From contig ML978121.1 of the NCBI GenBank assembly GCA_010015805.1, positions 992,001 through 1,056,000 of the forward strand: a stretch of DNA of 64,000 nt. The letters are read 5' to 3'. The translations under genes were made by a program, and so were the position numbers. Below, in pieces: positions 35,559-45,147 of the stretch; the first letter of the stretch is position 1; each line of letters starts with the position of its first letter. Source of the stretch: Rhizodiscina lignyota (taxonomy: Eukaryota > Ascomycota > Dothideomycetes > Aulographales > Rhizodiscinaceae). The notes under the pieces were generated by a model, which worked only from the letters and a program-made list of their open reading frames with translations, searched no databases and was not told the origin of the DNA.

Positions 35559-35940
35559 CTATCTACTATCCCAGCTGACTGAACTGTCTTTTATTAACGT
35601 CAGTCAGGCGGGCGACCAGAACTGATCGCGGTCCAACCGCGGACTCCGGCGGAGTCAACGACCGAGGGAGCGCTTGCAAAGCGACTGTCTAGATTGGTTC
35701 TCTGGTGGCGAGCACGAGGGGGGCAGAAGCCTTTTCGGACCTTGGTGATGACGAGGTTGGTGGAGGTGGAGGTGGCGGTTGAAAACAAACGGCGTTGATT
35801 TGGGACAACCAAAGCAATGGTGTGAATTAGTGTTTTTTGTTTTTGTTTTTTTAGTAATCTTACTAGTGTATCCTATACACTACGGGGTATGAGCATGCAA
35901 TATCAATTTCAAGTCAATGCAAATTCGTAGCTTCGTGACC
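35559..35940. other. Convergent spacer
   Basis: These 382 bp lie between two genes ending towards each other and include a T-rich tract near 35830-35850. They probably contain both 3' ends. Nothing else was seen. Confidence 0.4.
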
Positions 35941-36811
35941 TTAACGACCCATCTCAATATCTGGCCGACGCTCTCTTCGGCTACCACCTGAGAACCAACC
36001 ACCACCGCTCCTCTTACTCTGCTGACGATCAGGAGCGGGTCCACCGCCCCGTTCTGGTCTCGCGGCGGAAGGTGTAGGCCTAGCAACACCACTCTCTTGG
36101 ACATCCAGGGGATAGACTTCCTGATCATCCATATCCTCCAGCACCGTTGCAGGCGGCGGACTCTCATATCGCATGCCACTAGCTCTCTTCTCCCTACGAA
36201 CCCTCGCCTCCTTCTCCGACAGCTCCTTCGGCTTGTACCGCTTGTCGAGCAGCTTCTCGAGCTCCCGCACATTTCGGCTGTTCGCCTTGAATGCCGCATC
36301 CAGGAGATCTCCCAGGAATGGCACCAGGCCGACCACAAAGTCCAGCGCGATGTTCAGCAGCATCATGACGTGTACCGAGAGTGGCAGACCTCCAGTGACT
36401 TTTGTGCAGGCGTAGTAGACCCAGAGAAAGGCTATGGCACCGTCGGCGCCGTCGCCCGCAAAGGGGAAGAGTCCGATGACGCTGCTCCAGCCGAAGCGCT
36501 GGCCCAGGAAGTTGAAGAGCGAGCAGTCGAGCATGTAGGCGCGCTTGCGGACTTTGGCGAGGATCATGGCGTCGTTGTCGGGCAGGTAGTCGGGGATCTG
36601 CTTCTTGACCTTCTTCTTCTTGCCCGGGCGGCGCGGATCTTCGATGTAGGTGTAGTATGGGTCCTGAAGATGGTGAGTTAGTATGAGAAGACATTCAATT
36701 CGAGCCTTGAAAAAGACTCACATATTGACCACCGGGCTCTCTGCTCTGGTGCTTCTTGAGCTCGCTCGAGAGCAGCTTCTTTGCTGCGTACTTGCCGACA
36801 GCCTGTGCCAT
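35941..36811 (-). CDS. DUF4112 membrane protein
   Basis: Exons 36722-36811 and 35941-36663 (intron GTGAGT...CTTCAG, phase 0) give 270 residues starting MAQAVGKYAAKKLLSSELKK. A basic stretch (GKKKKVKKQIPDYLPDNDA) precedes a region of two or three hydrophobic helices: SSVIGLFPFAGDGADGAIAF, SVHVMMLLNIALDFVVGLV, and PFLGDLLDAAFKANSRN. The repeated P-F-x-G-D motifs are the DUF4112 signature, found in bacteria and fungi. The function is not established. The C-terminal 90 residues are polar and Arg/Gly rich. In fungi these small proteins are probably organelle membrane proteins, but the compartment cannot be read here. Confidence 0.85.
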
Positions 36812-37737
36812 GCTGACGATATGAGGGAATTATAATTAAGCGGTGTGGATGGAAAGTGAGAATGGGGATGCTGCCAGCGGTCACTCGCACGCAGCGACGG
36901 TTTATATGCAGCTCGGTGCAGAACAAAGCTCTGGAATGGTGGAATGTGCTGGCGGCAGAGTGGGTCGCAGATCAAACACGTCTGGGGCCTATGAATAGGT
37001 GCGGCGCGCCAAACAGTGTGGGCGCGAGCGGCAGCAGTGGATGGGACGTTCCTGGCAGAGTTTCGAATGGCGCTGGGCAAGTGAGGTTTATATGGGCACA
37101 AGACCCATGAACCTGCCTGCCACCAAGTTTCCAGTCTTGGTGATGCCACAATGCGCTAAGAAGGCATCGACAAGCTGCACCTCAAAAGCAGGGCGGTCCG
37201 ATAAACGTCACTGCACCGCCTCACTGCAGATGCAAGTCGCGAGCCGAGATTTCCTAGGATGATTATATTGTCGCGCGTGCCTGGTTGGCATTCAGTCTCA
37301 TGTTCCCAATTGGCCAACACCTAAAACCGAAGTGGCAGAGTCAGACCCCGTAAGGCTTAGCGTGGACGGCCAGCGTCGACATTGTTGTCTCCCCGTCGAC
37401 GCCTAGAGCTGTCTCGGCACAACATCGGCAAACAGCGATCAACAAATGTGGCGCACACGGCTTGAGCTCCAGAGCATCAACACTTTACTCCCACCCACAC
37501 TCCACTTCCACTTCTTCCCCCAACACCTCTCGCATCGCGCACTCACCTACCTTGTTCATCTGCTGATTGCCCCTGACGCTTTTCGAACGCGCGTTTTCCG
37601 CTCTGCGGCTGTACAGCTTAGCTAGAAAGCTCCCACTCATTCGCACAGACTGACGCGCTGTTTCCACCTGCAAGACAGCAGAACAACAATACCGCCACCC
37701 CGTAGCTCTCGGACGGCCTTTGTGGCTTCCAGAGAGC
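36812..37737. promoter_or_regulatory. Divergent DUF4112/DCP2 spacer
   Basis: This 926-bp region carries both promoters. A C/T-rich tract around 37488-37540 lies 200-250 bp before the DCP2 start and looks like a fungal transcription-start region. No gene is evident. Confidence 0.4.
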
Positions 37738-39683
37738 ATGGCCACCACCTCCGCTGGCCCTATGGCGGCCATCAATGTGCCAATATATCCCGACACCGAC
37801 AACAGGCCCCCTAAGATGATGCCACTCTTGGGTTCGTCACCGGCTTCGACATCTAGGTACCCAAAGGCTACCCTTCATGACTTCTCACTAAATTTTACTT
37901 CACTGTAGTGCTATTTGACCTTTTAGTCCGTTTCATCATCAACGCCCCAGAGGAAGAACGCAATGTGTCTTATCGGGTAGGCTTCGCAATTGAACTGGCC
38001 CACTGGTTCTACATCGACTTCGTCCGTCCCGCAGATCAGTCCTTGCCTGCGATAAAGCCGCTTGTCGACTTCCATAGGCTCGTGTTCATGTATCATCACT
38101 GGTCTGGACTGGATCGTTACTTCACGGGTGATGAGCAGAGAAAGGCATATGATGAATTCCTCAACTACAAGAAGTCTGTTAAAGTGAAAGGGGTGATCTT
38201 GCTGGACGAGTCAATGACGTACGTCCTTGCGGTGAAAGGCATGGGTGGCGGCTCGTGGGCTTTCCCCGGCGGCAAGATCAATAAGGACGAATCCGACTTG
38301 GAATGCGCTTTGCGTGAAACCAAAGAAGAAATTGGTTTAGACCTAAAAGCTGCCGGCTTCGTGCACTCCGACGACAAGATTTGGCTGGAAGTGATCCAAG
38401 ATCAATCGATTCGGCGTGTAACGGATGTCCACAAAACTGGGCAGAAGCGAGATGCACAATACTTCGTCTTTCGGGGTATAAGCCTGAGCACCCGCTTTAA
38501 GCCGAATACACGCGGCGAGATTGAAACAATTGAGTGGCTTGAGATCGACAAACTCACGTGGGATATGAAGACCAAGTTCTTCCTTGTGATTGACATCCTC
38601 GAAGACTTGAAGAATTGGAGAAAACATGAACGACGCCGAGAGAGGAACCGCCAGTCTATGTGGGTGCACGATGGCCAGTTCGGCTATGATCCATCAGTAT
38701 TGGTGACGACAAGGTCAAAGAAGCGCGCATGGCAAGCCAAGGAAGCTGTGGCCCGTGAGGAAGCTGCGGCTCGTGAGGAAGCTGCGGCTCGTGAGGAAGC
38801 TGCAGCACGTGAGGAAGTTGTGGCCCCCGAGGAGACTGTGGCGGCTGGCAATGAAGATCTGACAACGCCAACGACTTTCGATCAAGCCTCGCTCAAGGCC
38901 ATGCTCTTGCCAGTGGCTCCAAAGTATCAGGATTCTCACCCGAGACCACCAGTTTCGAATTTTCCAATTCCAACAATGGGCGTGCACCAACAGCGCCTGC
39001 TGAATGCTCTCAACTCTCCTACGAATCCCCAATCTGTGGAGCCACACCAGGTGAATGCTTCCAACTCCCCGGCGAATCATCAATCTGTGGAGTCGCACCA
39101 ACAACGTCTCCTGAATGCTTTCAATTCCCCTACGAATCATCAAGCTGTGGAGTCGCACCAACAACGTCTCCTGAACGCTTTCAACTCCCCTACGAATCAT
39201 CAAGCTGTGGAGCTGCCGACAGAAGTCAAGGTTCAGAACCAGTCTGCTTTCACGTCGACCACAACCACCAGTCAGCTCCATCCCGCTTCGAACGCGGCGG
39301 AGATCACAAGGCAAATCGTAGCGCCAAAGCCGACCTCAGTCGTAAGCAACTTTGCCCAAGCCTACCAAGCCGCCCTGTTTCAGGGCCCCAGCCAAGAGAC
39401 CCCCAAAGTCATCGACACCGGCTTGCCAGTGTCAACACTCGCGTCCGGGGTCATGAGTCCAGTGTCACCCATCGCGAGGGGTGGTCAGAACACGTACAGC
39501 CCGGCAGGAGGTGATGTGAAGAGCCGCAGCACCAGCACCAGCGGCCCGACGAGTAAGCGGATGAAGTTGAACACTGAGACTAGTCAAGGAGTGGGCGTTT
39601 CGCGTGGACAGTCCCCCGCGACGAAGAACCCCTTGAAGGAGTACCTGGAGAGATTGGCGAAGAGCACAGAGAACCGGGGATGA
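37738..39683 (+). CDS. DCP2: DCP2-type mRNA decapping enzyme, divergent
   Basis: Exons 37738-37831 and 37909-39683 (intron GTTCGT...TGTAG with a CACTAA branch site) give 622 residues. The N-terminal regulatory domain has the Dcp2 Box A pattern RFIINAPEEE...FAIELAHWFYIDFVRP. The Nudix box near 152-174 is GGKINKDESD...RETKEEIG, with the metal-binding glutamates intact. Box B follows (MKTKFFLVIDILEDLKNW). Dcp2 cuts the mRNA cap to release m7GDP in the cytoplasm and P-bodies. The Nudix domain departs from the usual fungal one (WAFPGGK rather than W-x-F-P-x-GK with a basic residue, and an extra DVHKTGQKRDAQ segment). The disordered tail carries AREEAA repeats and four copies of a HQQRLLNAF-type unit. 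It is either a divergent sole Dcp2 or a second copy. Confidence 0.8.
38746..38830 (+). repeat. 18-bp coding repeat, AREEAA units
   Basis: Four near-identical 18-bp units (GCTCGTGAGGAAGCTGCG type) encode AREEAA repeats in the linker after the Dcp2 catalytic core, giving a charged, probably helical spacer. Confidence 0.75.
38985..39215 (+). repeat. 60-bp coding tandem repeat with LLNAL/LLNAF motifs
   Basis: Four units (38985-39044, 39045-39095, 39096-39155, 39156-39215) encode HQQRLLNAFNSPTNHQAVES-type blocks. Unit 2 has lost three codons (RLL) and the helix with them. Units 3 and 4 are almost identical, which points to recent expansion. Confidence 0.85.
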
Positions 39684-40988
39684 AGGTCACGCTGGGATGA
39701 CGACGGTTACGTGGATGAGGATGGCGGCTTGGAGCAGTTTCTGGAGATGGTGGTGGAGGGGGCACAAAAACGGCGCAGAAAATGTGTACGATAGCACGAC
39801 GACGCTACGGCGATGTACGATTTCACGAGCGATGAGTTACGAACTGGGCCTGATTTCTCTTAAATCGATAAAAAATACCAAAAAAATGTTCCTACTGAGC
39901 TACGTGTCGTGCTTTGCCGGCACATAGCTTAGTAGGGGGGGACATACATTCTAAAGACAACATGAATTATCCAAGCTCTTTGTGAGCAACCTGCACATGC
40001 AAACGTGACATGAAGCTTGAGCAATGTAGTCTTGGCCATTGCAAGTGAATCCACTAAGCTCAAGCGAACTTCTGGCCCTCGTGCCTGTTTGACGAGCCGT
40101 ACATCCAGATATCGTATATCTGAAGTGGGTAATGAAAAGTTTGAGTCGTGGTTACGATGTATCGAACCGTAAGCATACATATCCACATCAATTAATATAG
40201 ATTAAACCCCATACTTTGAATAAATGCTACTTAATGTATATCTAAACGAACTTTTAGAGGTGCTCTCGTTGATATTGAGGAACAAAACTAGTTCCTACTG
40301 CAGCCCTTCAGTTAATTAGGCTCAATTATGTTGTTTTCTCGTGCCTGTTACTATGTACAGTCCCGCAGCTTTGGCAGTACTATTGAGTAGGCTGTTCTTT
40401 ACGCTATAGAGCTAGTTCTTCGTGAGCGTATGAAATTTACAATGGGCTCTCCTTTCCGCGACGACGATAAGCGAATCTTCTAAGGCAGGCAAGATAGGCT
40501 AATCCCTAATAACCTCGAATACAAACTCACTAATACACAGAGGCTTCTTCAAGGTGCTGAAGGTAATTGTAATAGAGTGATCTGTAGACCGTTCGCTCGC
40601 TCGCTCGAAACCAGCTCCTTCGTAGTACGCCAAGCAGAGATTGAAAAAGCTCGATAGTCCAGCAAGACCTCACAGATACTCTGCTACTTGGACATGAAAT
40701 TCAACACGATATCCCGCTCACTAAATCTCACAAGGCGGCTACGATGGGACTATATGCGCTAAAAAGAATTGATCACGTGAATTCGTGCACCATTACGCGT
40801 GACCATAAACCTCGAAATTATTCCCCACTTCCACCTTCTGTTTGTGTATCCAACCCCTACCTGTGGTAGCCTAATCGAACTTCACCTTTCACTGTCTTTG
40901 TTCTAAGGCCTTGCATTCATAAATTTTATCTCTAGCCTTCTATCTTCTCTTCTCTTCACTAAACTTTCAGTCTCGAACTCTTCCCACA
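39684..40988. other. 1.3-kb stretch without a recognisable gene
   Basis: The region lies between two plus-strand genes. It has only short frames without motifs, moderate AT content around 40190-40460, and C/T-rich tracts at 40930-40975 just before the DUF4211 gene. No TIR, LTR or RNA gene was found. Confidence 0.45.
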
Positions 40989-43356
40989 ATGCCATCAAAG
41001 CGGCGCACGCGGCAAACGCGTCTCACCTTCGACCCGCTCTCTTCATCCTCACCCGCGAAGTCGCAGTATTCTTCCGCAGTCCGTGACAGGTTGTCTGGCG
41101 TTGGATACGAGGATTCTCCATCCAAGCGTATGAAGGTCGGCGAGAAGGAAAACGAAATATATGAGAACATCGACGTCCTTCCAACACCAGCGAAGTCATC
41201 ACAAGCACAAATAGGTAAATATACGCTTCACGCATAGCAAACACTGCTTCACTAAAGCTGACTTATTCTCTATTTAAGCCAGGGGACCTTCGCGGACGCA
41301 ACCTTCTGCATCATCCTCACGATCAAGACACAATCGAGCAAAGCAAGGCAGACTTGACTTCAGCAGCCACATAGGCTACAAAGTTCCAGAGGACGAAAGT
41401 GTGAGCGTTGAAGACATGCCATCTACAAGAGCACAGCGTCACACGATGCGGAATCCCTTTCGTGGCAAGAACAACCCTGCACCCTTAAGCGACACAAGCA
41501 GTAGCGACACAGCGGAAGAACAACCACGATCGAGACCATCTCGTACGCAGCGACACCTTCGTTCGCGCGGGGATAAGCAAAGTGACGAGGGTCAAGAAGT
41601 GCAGGAACAGGATGACGAGGAGTTACCTATGCGACGAACTAAGCGGACCACGAAGAGCGCTGTCATCGAGCTCTCGAGTGACGGGGAGGACGACAATGCT
41701 GATGACGATTTTGATAGCGTACTTTGCAGCGACAGCGGGAAGGCAATCGGTACTACTGCTGCCTTCGAAGAGATCGGCGAGCCAGAGACCAGTGGAGACG
41801 AGATAATGCACTCCTCTCCAACGAAGAAACTGAAGCGTGCAAGCGCACATAAGGCCCAAACGCATCGCGGTGCTTATACGTCCAGAGTGGAGCGAGATGA
41901 CTTCGTTGTTGATGATGACGACGATGAGGTAGAAGTCGTATCTCAGCGGAGGAGCTCGAAGAAGAAAACTCCAAAGAAGGTTGTCAAGAAGCCAACTCGG
42001 CGTGTTCACAAAGATGATATTCTAGAAGATGATGGTTTTGTTATTGATGACGAGGAGGAGGAAGAGGACGACGACGAACCTCCGTCCAGACATCACAGAG
42101 AACGACAGCATCTATCAGAGTCTGAAGATGAAAGCGAAGAAGACATACCTTCACCATCGAAACGCCGCCGTCTCAGTCAGCACAAGACCCCGGACCAGCG
42201 AAAGAGCCGCCAGGAAGAAGAAGACTTAGCGGAGGATCTTGAGTTTTTGGGCGGATCGGGCGGGAAACCAAAACCTACACCCTCGCGACTCCGCTCCACA
42301 CCAAAGCATGATCCACGAAAGGCGGCTTTGGAAGAGTTTAAGCGACGTCGCGCGGGTGTAGAGGCGGAGAGCAGCTCTGCTCTCCAACCCACGCAGCGGA
42401 AGCGACGAGCTTTGTATGACACAGAATCTGAAGAAGATCCTGATGGTCAAGATGTGCAAGAAGCGGAAGATGGCAGTGAAGTGGACGAAGTGGAGGACGG
42501 AGCCGATGAGGCAGATGCTGGGCACATGTTCCGCGAGGACGATGACGACGAAGGCTTCGTTGTGGAAGACGAGGATGAGCCGATCGGTGTTCCCACTGAC
42601 CTTGCTCTGCCTCTGCAGTTCTCTCATCTTTCACGTGCGAAGGGCAAGGATCTCTTTAAATACGCTATCGAGTGGATGGTGCAGAAAAAGATCAATCCGG
42701 CATTCGCCATCACCGATGAAGTGTACGACCTTGCTTTCCGCAAACTCAATGACGAAGCCAAAGGCCTTGCCGGCTCAAAGTTTGTCTCCGCAGCGTGGAA
42801 GCTCGAATTCACTCGGAGTCTCAATTCACGTCCTGAGATAGTGATTCACCATACTGGCGCGGACGGGATAAATCATTGCGAAGCCTGTGGTCGGCGAGGC
42901 CATCCGGCGACCTATGAAATCACATTCCATGGCAACCCGTACAACCGGGAAACTCTTGAGGACGTGGAAAATGAGGACGACTCAGACGCGGATGACGACG
43001 AGGAGAGAGAAACCTACGACCACATCGGCAATGTCATACCGCCTCCTTCAACTGTCTATCACGTCGGCCAGTTCTGCATGCGCAATGCTCAGACCGGACA
43101 CACACTCCATCACTGGAAGTTCCACTTGTACGAATGGGTGGTAAAGTATCTGCAAGGCAGCGGCCATCTTACCCCTGAGAAGATTGTCGAGAGGGATAGC
43201 TGGAATACGAAGAAGAGAAGGCAGTACGCGAATGGAGTTACGGATGAGATGGAGCAGATTGGCGAGATCAAGTCGCTGTATCAGAACTTCAGGAGTGAGA
43301 TAGAAGTGGCGAGGGAAGCGAGAGGGAGTGGATATGCTTTTGATGATGACGATTGA
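40989..43356 (+). CDS. DUF4211 domain nuclear protein
   Basis: Exons 40989-41214 and 41279-43356 (intron GTAAAT...TTTAAG) give 767 residues. The start MPSKRRTRQTRLTFDPLSS is typical of fungal members. A long acidic/basic disordered region has many Ser-Asp-Glu runs and NLS-like KKLKR, SSKKKTPKK and KRRRLS. The C-terminal DUF4211 domain (about 540-760) starts DLFKYAIEWMVQKKINPAF and includes CEACGRRGHPATYEITFHG, a Cys-x2-Cys pair, and later GQFCMRNAQTGHTLHHWKF. The Cys and His residues may bind a metal. Function is not established; nuclear location and a chromatin role are inference. Two Q-x-R-L-x-F motifs occur before residue 120. Confidence 0.85.
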
Positions 43357-43694
43357 GGACGGTATTCGTGCATTTCGAAATTGGGGTTGGATGGCTTGGA
43401 TAAGGTGGCTTGAGGAGAGTCGCCGCGGCCTTTTGGCATGTTGCAGTCTTTCGTTCTAATAGTGCTTCTTGGGTCATCATAGGACGACGAAATGAACCTC
43501 TCATTCTTACGGAGTAGTCCTGAATTCATTGCTACACAAGAAAGGTCTCAATCGACGCCTATCACTCTTGTTGAACTTGGTGAAGATACGAAATAATCGC
43601 ACAGCCCAGAGAGCATACTGCAAATATTGACATTCCACCTTTGCTTGCCCAAAGATAGAAGCCTTCTCAAGGCAAACCCTGAAATACCAGCTGC
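43357..43694. other. Convergent spacer, DUF4211 / GCV3
   Basis: These 338 bp lie between the 3' ends of two converging genes. No gene is seen. Confidence 0.4.
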
Positions 43695-44285
43695 TCAAGC
43701 ACCAACCTCGTCCGTGAATTTCTTGTACTCCTCTGCGCCCATCAGCCCCTCCATCTCCCCCTTATCAGCCACCTCAATCCTCGCAATCCAGGCTTCGTCC
43801 TCCGGGCTCTTATTCAGTAACCCTGGCGTCTCCTCCAACTTTGCATTTGCGTCCACAATCGTCCCCGACACCGGAGTCATGATGTCGCTCGCGCTCTTGA
43901 CGCTCTCCACCGCCCCAATCGCATCTCCGTGTCCGACTTCCATCCCCATCTGGGGCAGTTCGACGTAGATGACGTCGCCGAGCGCTTCGGCGGCGTACGC
44001 ACTGATACCGAGCGTCGCCGTCTTGCCGTCTTCGGAGAGGGATATCCATTCGTGATCTTGCGTGTATTTCTTTTCGGAACGTGCTAGGATTCGGTGTCAA
44101 TGAAGCAATCCACACTTAAGAACTGAACCATACATACAGGCAATCGAGATAGAGAATGGTCTGTAGGTGGTTCGCCAGGGCTGTTGCCATTGTCGGTGGG
44201 GCGCGATAAAGGATCGCCGAGCGGCTGTGGAGGGGATTGACGAGGCAATTGGTGCCACCCGGGCTCGTGCTAATCTTGTTGCCAT
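43695..44285 (-). CDS. GCV3: Glycine cleavage system H protein, mitochondrial
   Basis: Exons 44138-44285 and 43695-44083 (intron GTATGT...CCTAG) give 178 residues. An Arg-rich, acid-free N-terminus (MATRLARARVAPIASSIPST) is a mitochondrial presequence. The mature protein has KKYTQDHEWISL, GISAYAAEALGDVIYVELP and the lipoylation Lys in GAVESVKSASDIMTPVSG, and ends with a conserved acidic helix region. H protein shuttles the aminomethyl group from glycine between the P, T and L proteins in the matrix, carried on lipoate. The lipoyl transferase that modifies it is encoded at 27171-27917 in the same window. It diverges from MRP17 with 178 bp between start codons. Confidence 0.95.
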
Positions 44286-44463
44286 ATTGTATTCTGTCTG
44301 TGGCTACTATATTGAGCTGTCGAAATGATGGAGGGGACGAATTGAAGCTTGAGCTTTGGCGGAGTGGACGGCCGAAGTTTTTCCGACCTCTACGGAGTAA
44401 TCGCGTGCCAAAAGTCTCTAGTCGCGAACTTTTTCTCACACGCGATATGCAGACATTCTCGAG

Positions 44464-44933
44464 ATGTTATACGAGTTGATAGGCATTGTAAGTCTTACAG
44501 CATCTCCTCTTCCCTAATTATGTGTCGCTGACTTTGGAACAGGTTCGCCCCGGCAGAATTGCCGAAGTCAAAGAGTTGGTCCTCTTCCTTCGCATCCATC
44601 CTCACACTCCTACCTAACCACATTCTTAGAATCGCCAAAGCAGCCGGCAATGTCGTCCTCCGCGGCGGGGGTGTTGTACGTGGCATAACAAATTGGGGGG
44701 TATTCATGCTCCCTAAGCCGCGCATGAAGCACCAAGTCAAATACCATTCCGGCCACTACTTCATCATGCGATTCGACAGCTCAGCACGCATACAGCACTC
44801 GGTACGCAGAACATTGTCATTGGACCCGAGACTGTTACGCTACACGTTGGTCAAAATGGGGAATACGCTGGAGGAGATTAAGGATGTAGCTGGACAGGCA
44901 GAGTGGCCAGGGAAGGGGAATGGGCTGCTGTAG
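44464..44933 (+). CDS. MRP17: Mitochondrial small ribosomal subunit protein bS6m
   Basis: Three exons, 44464-44487, 44543-44574 and 44630-44933, join in phase to 119 residues. Introns are GTAAGT...AACAG and GTTGGT...CTTAG. The first two exons are only 24 and 32 nt. The spliced N-terminus MLYELIGIVRPGRIAEVKE leads into IAKAAGNVVLRGGGVVRG, a match to the bacterial S6 fold. KHQVKYHSGHYFIMRFDSSA and SLDPRLLRYTLVKMG follow. The protein belongs to the platform of the mitochondrial 37S subunit. The second donor is weak (GTTGGT), but no other joint keeps frame and motif. Confidence 0.9.
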
Positions 44934-45147
44934 ATTTGCCTCGGAATCATGAGCATTTGCGGTCACATTCATGACATTTGCGTAGCATTTGTGGCGTTTG
45001 GGGAGAGAAAGGCTCCAAGTTGTACTATAGCCGGTAGTTATACTATGGGTGGATCTCCACGTGTACAGAATCGCAGAGTCAGTTATGCTGTATGTACAAT
45101 TCTTGGTATCGCTAAAACGACGCAGTGCTGGAACTTTTGTAACGGTA

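Noticed and set aside
27171-44285. A lipoate 'cluster' linking LIP2 and GCV3
   Set aside because: They are about 16 kb apart with many unrelated genes between, so functional linkage by position is not supported.
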